From JAFCBV01 sp965370715 (GTDB lineage Archaea; EX4484-52; B79-G9), in NCBI GenBank assembly GCA_965370715.1, contig CBDUVQ010000008.1:1-20844 (forward strand): 20,844 nucleotides of DNA. The letters run 5' to 3'. Numbering within the stretch: position 1 is the first letter of the stretch; the number at the start of each line of letters is the position of its first letter. The notes under the pieces are model-generated. The model was given only the letters and a program-made list of their open reading frames with translations. It was not told the origin of the DNA and did no database searches. Below, one piece after another: positions 20,658 through 20,844 of the stretch. The translations under genes were made by a program, and so were the position numbers.

Positions 20658-20813
20658 ATGGGGGAAATCTGGCTCTTGCGTCGTGAGAACCTTCCTATTG
20701 GAACAATAGGCAAACAATCAGTGTATAAGGGACATGATGATTGTCTTTATTATTCTGACGGAACTGAGGTTCCCAAAAAGTTAGAGTGGTTTCTACAATA
20801 CAATGCAAGTTGA
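20658..20813 (+). CDS. Hypothetical small protein, 51 residues
   Basis: This short protein begins MGEIWLLRRENLPIGTIG and ends KKLEWFLQYNAS. It has no signal peptide, membrane helix or recognisable motif. ATG 20658 is preferred because GGTGAG, a strong match to the archaeal anti-Shine-Dalgarno end, lies just before it; an earlier ATG at 20628 in the same frame has no such site. The pattern of aromatic residues with short charged turns suggests a tiny beta-rich domain. Codon use is AT-rich like the other orphan genes in this end of the window. No function can be assigned, and downstream context lies outside the window. Confidence 0.5.
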   Translation: MGEIWLLRRENLPIGTIGKQSVYKGHDDCLYYSDGTEVPKKLEWFLQYNAS

Positions 20814-20844
20814 TTCGAGATATTATTTTGAAGCTACAGAAAAC

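Noticed and set aside
1..20844. CRISPR arrays, insertion sequences, integrases, tRNA genes
   Set aside because: No spaced direct repeats, transposase-like frames, terminal inverted repeats or tRNA T-loop consensus with matching stems were seen on either strand.

Overview
The window is archaeal chromosome. It carries an archaeal-type ribosomal protein S15, a TATA-binding protein with the two-lobed saddle repeat, an MCM helicase, an RPA-like OB-fold protein, the beta subunit of translation initiation factor 2 and an archaeal-type ValRS. TATA-like boxes sit about 23-29 nt before many start codons, as in archaea that make leaderless mRNAs. The mix of compact core genes, an ArgA-like GNAT, a Nudix protein with an interrupted Nudix box and a large FlaI/FlaJ-like pair suggests a DPANN-type or other little-cultured archaeon. 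That placement is inference and no rRNA is present to settle it.

Layout. 1-219 is the 3' end of a cysteine-synthase-like gene. 260-2267 holds rps15 (apparently starting at ATC) followed by a RecJ-like DHH nuclease. 2339-4721 is accessory: a six-helix membrane protein, a 144-residue orphan and a PrcB-like lipoprotein. valS (minus) abuts the lipoprotein gene stop to stop and is divergent from nth. 8091-13246 is a minus-strand information-processing block: two coiled-coil proteins, then TBP, then an operon of MCM, RPA-like protein and aIF2-beta. 13383-17782 is a two-gene unit encoding a secretion/pilus-type ATPase and its double-domain membrane partner, divergent from the coiled-coil genes. 17832-19918 runs GNAT, PadR regulator, Nudix hydrolase, PHP phosphoesterase. 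The last kilobase is AT-rich and holds two small orphan genes, a possible small membrane ORF on the minus strand and a relic of a second DHH gene.

How the genes fit together. Replication (MCM, RPA-like), transcription (TBP) and translation (aIF2-beta) genes are packed on one strand; MCM and the RPA-like protein even share a similar C-terminal winged-helix tail. The ATPase/TadC pair with divergent coiled-coil genes looks like the motor core of a type IV filament or secretion machine, but no pilin, prepilin peptidase or other archaellum gene is nearby. This pair, with its long N-terminal ATPase extension and four-cysteine motif, is the best candidate for a little-described system. The ATC start of rps15, its structured leader, and the DHH gene relic overlapping a small membrane ORF are the other observations most worth checking. 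I found no tRNA, rRNA, CRISPR array, insertion sequence or integrase.
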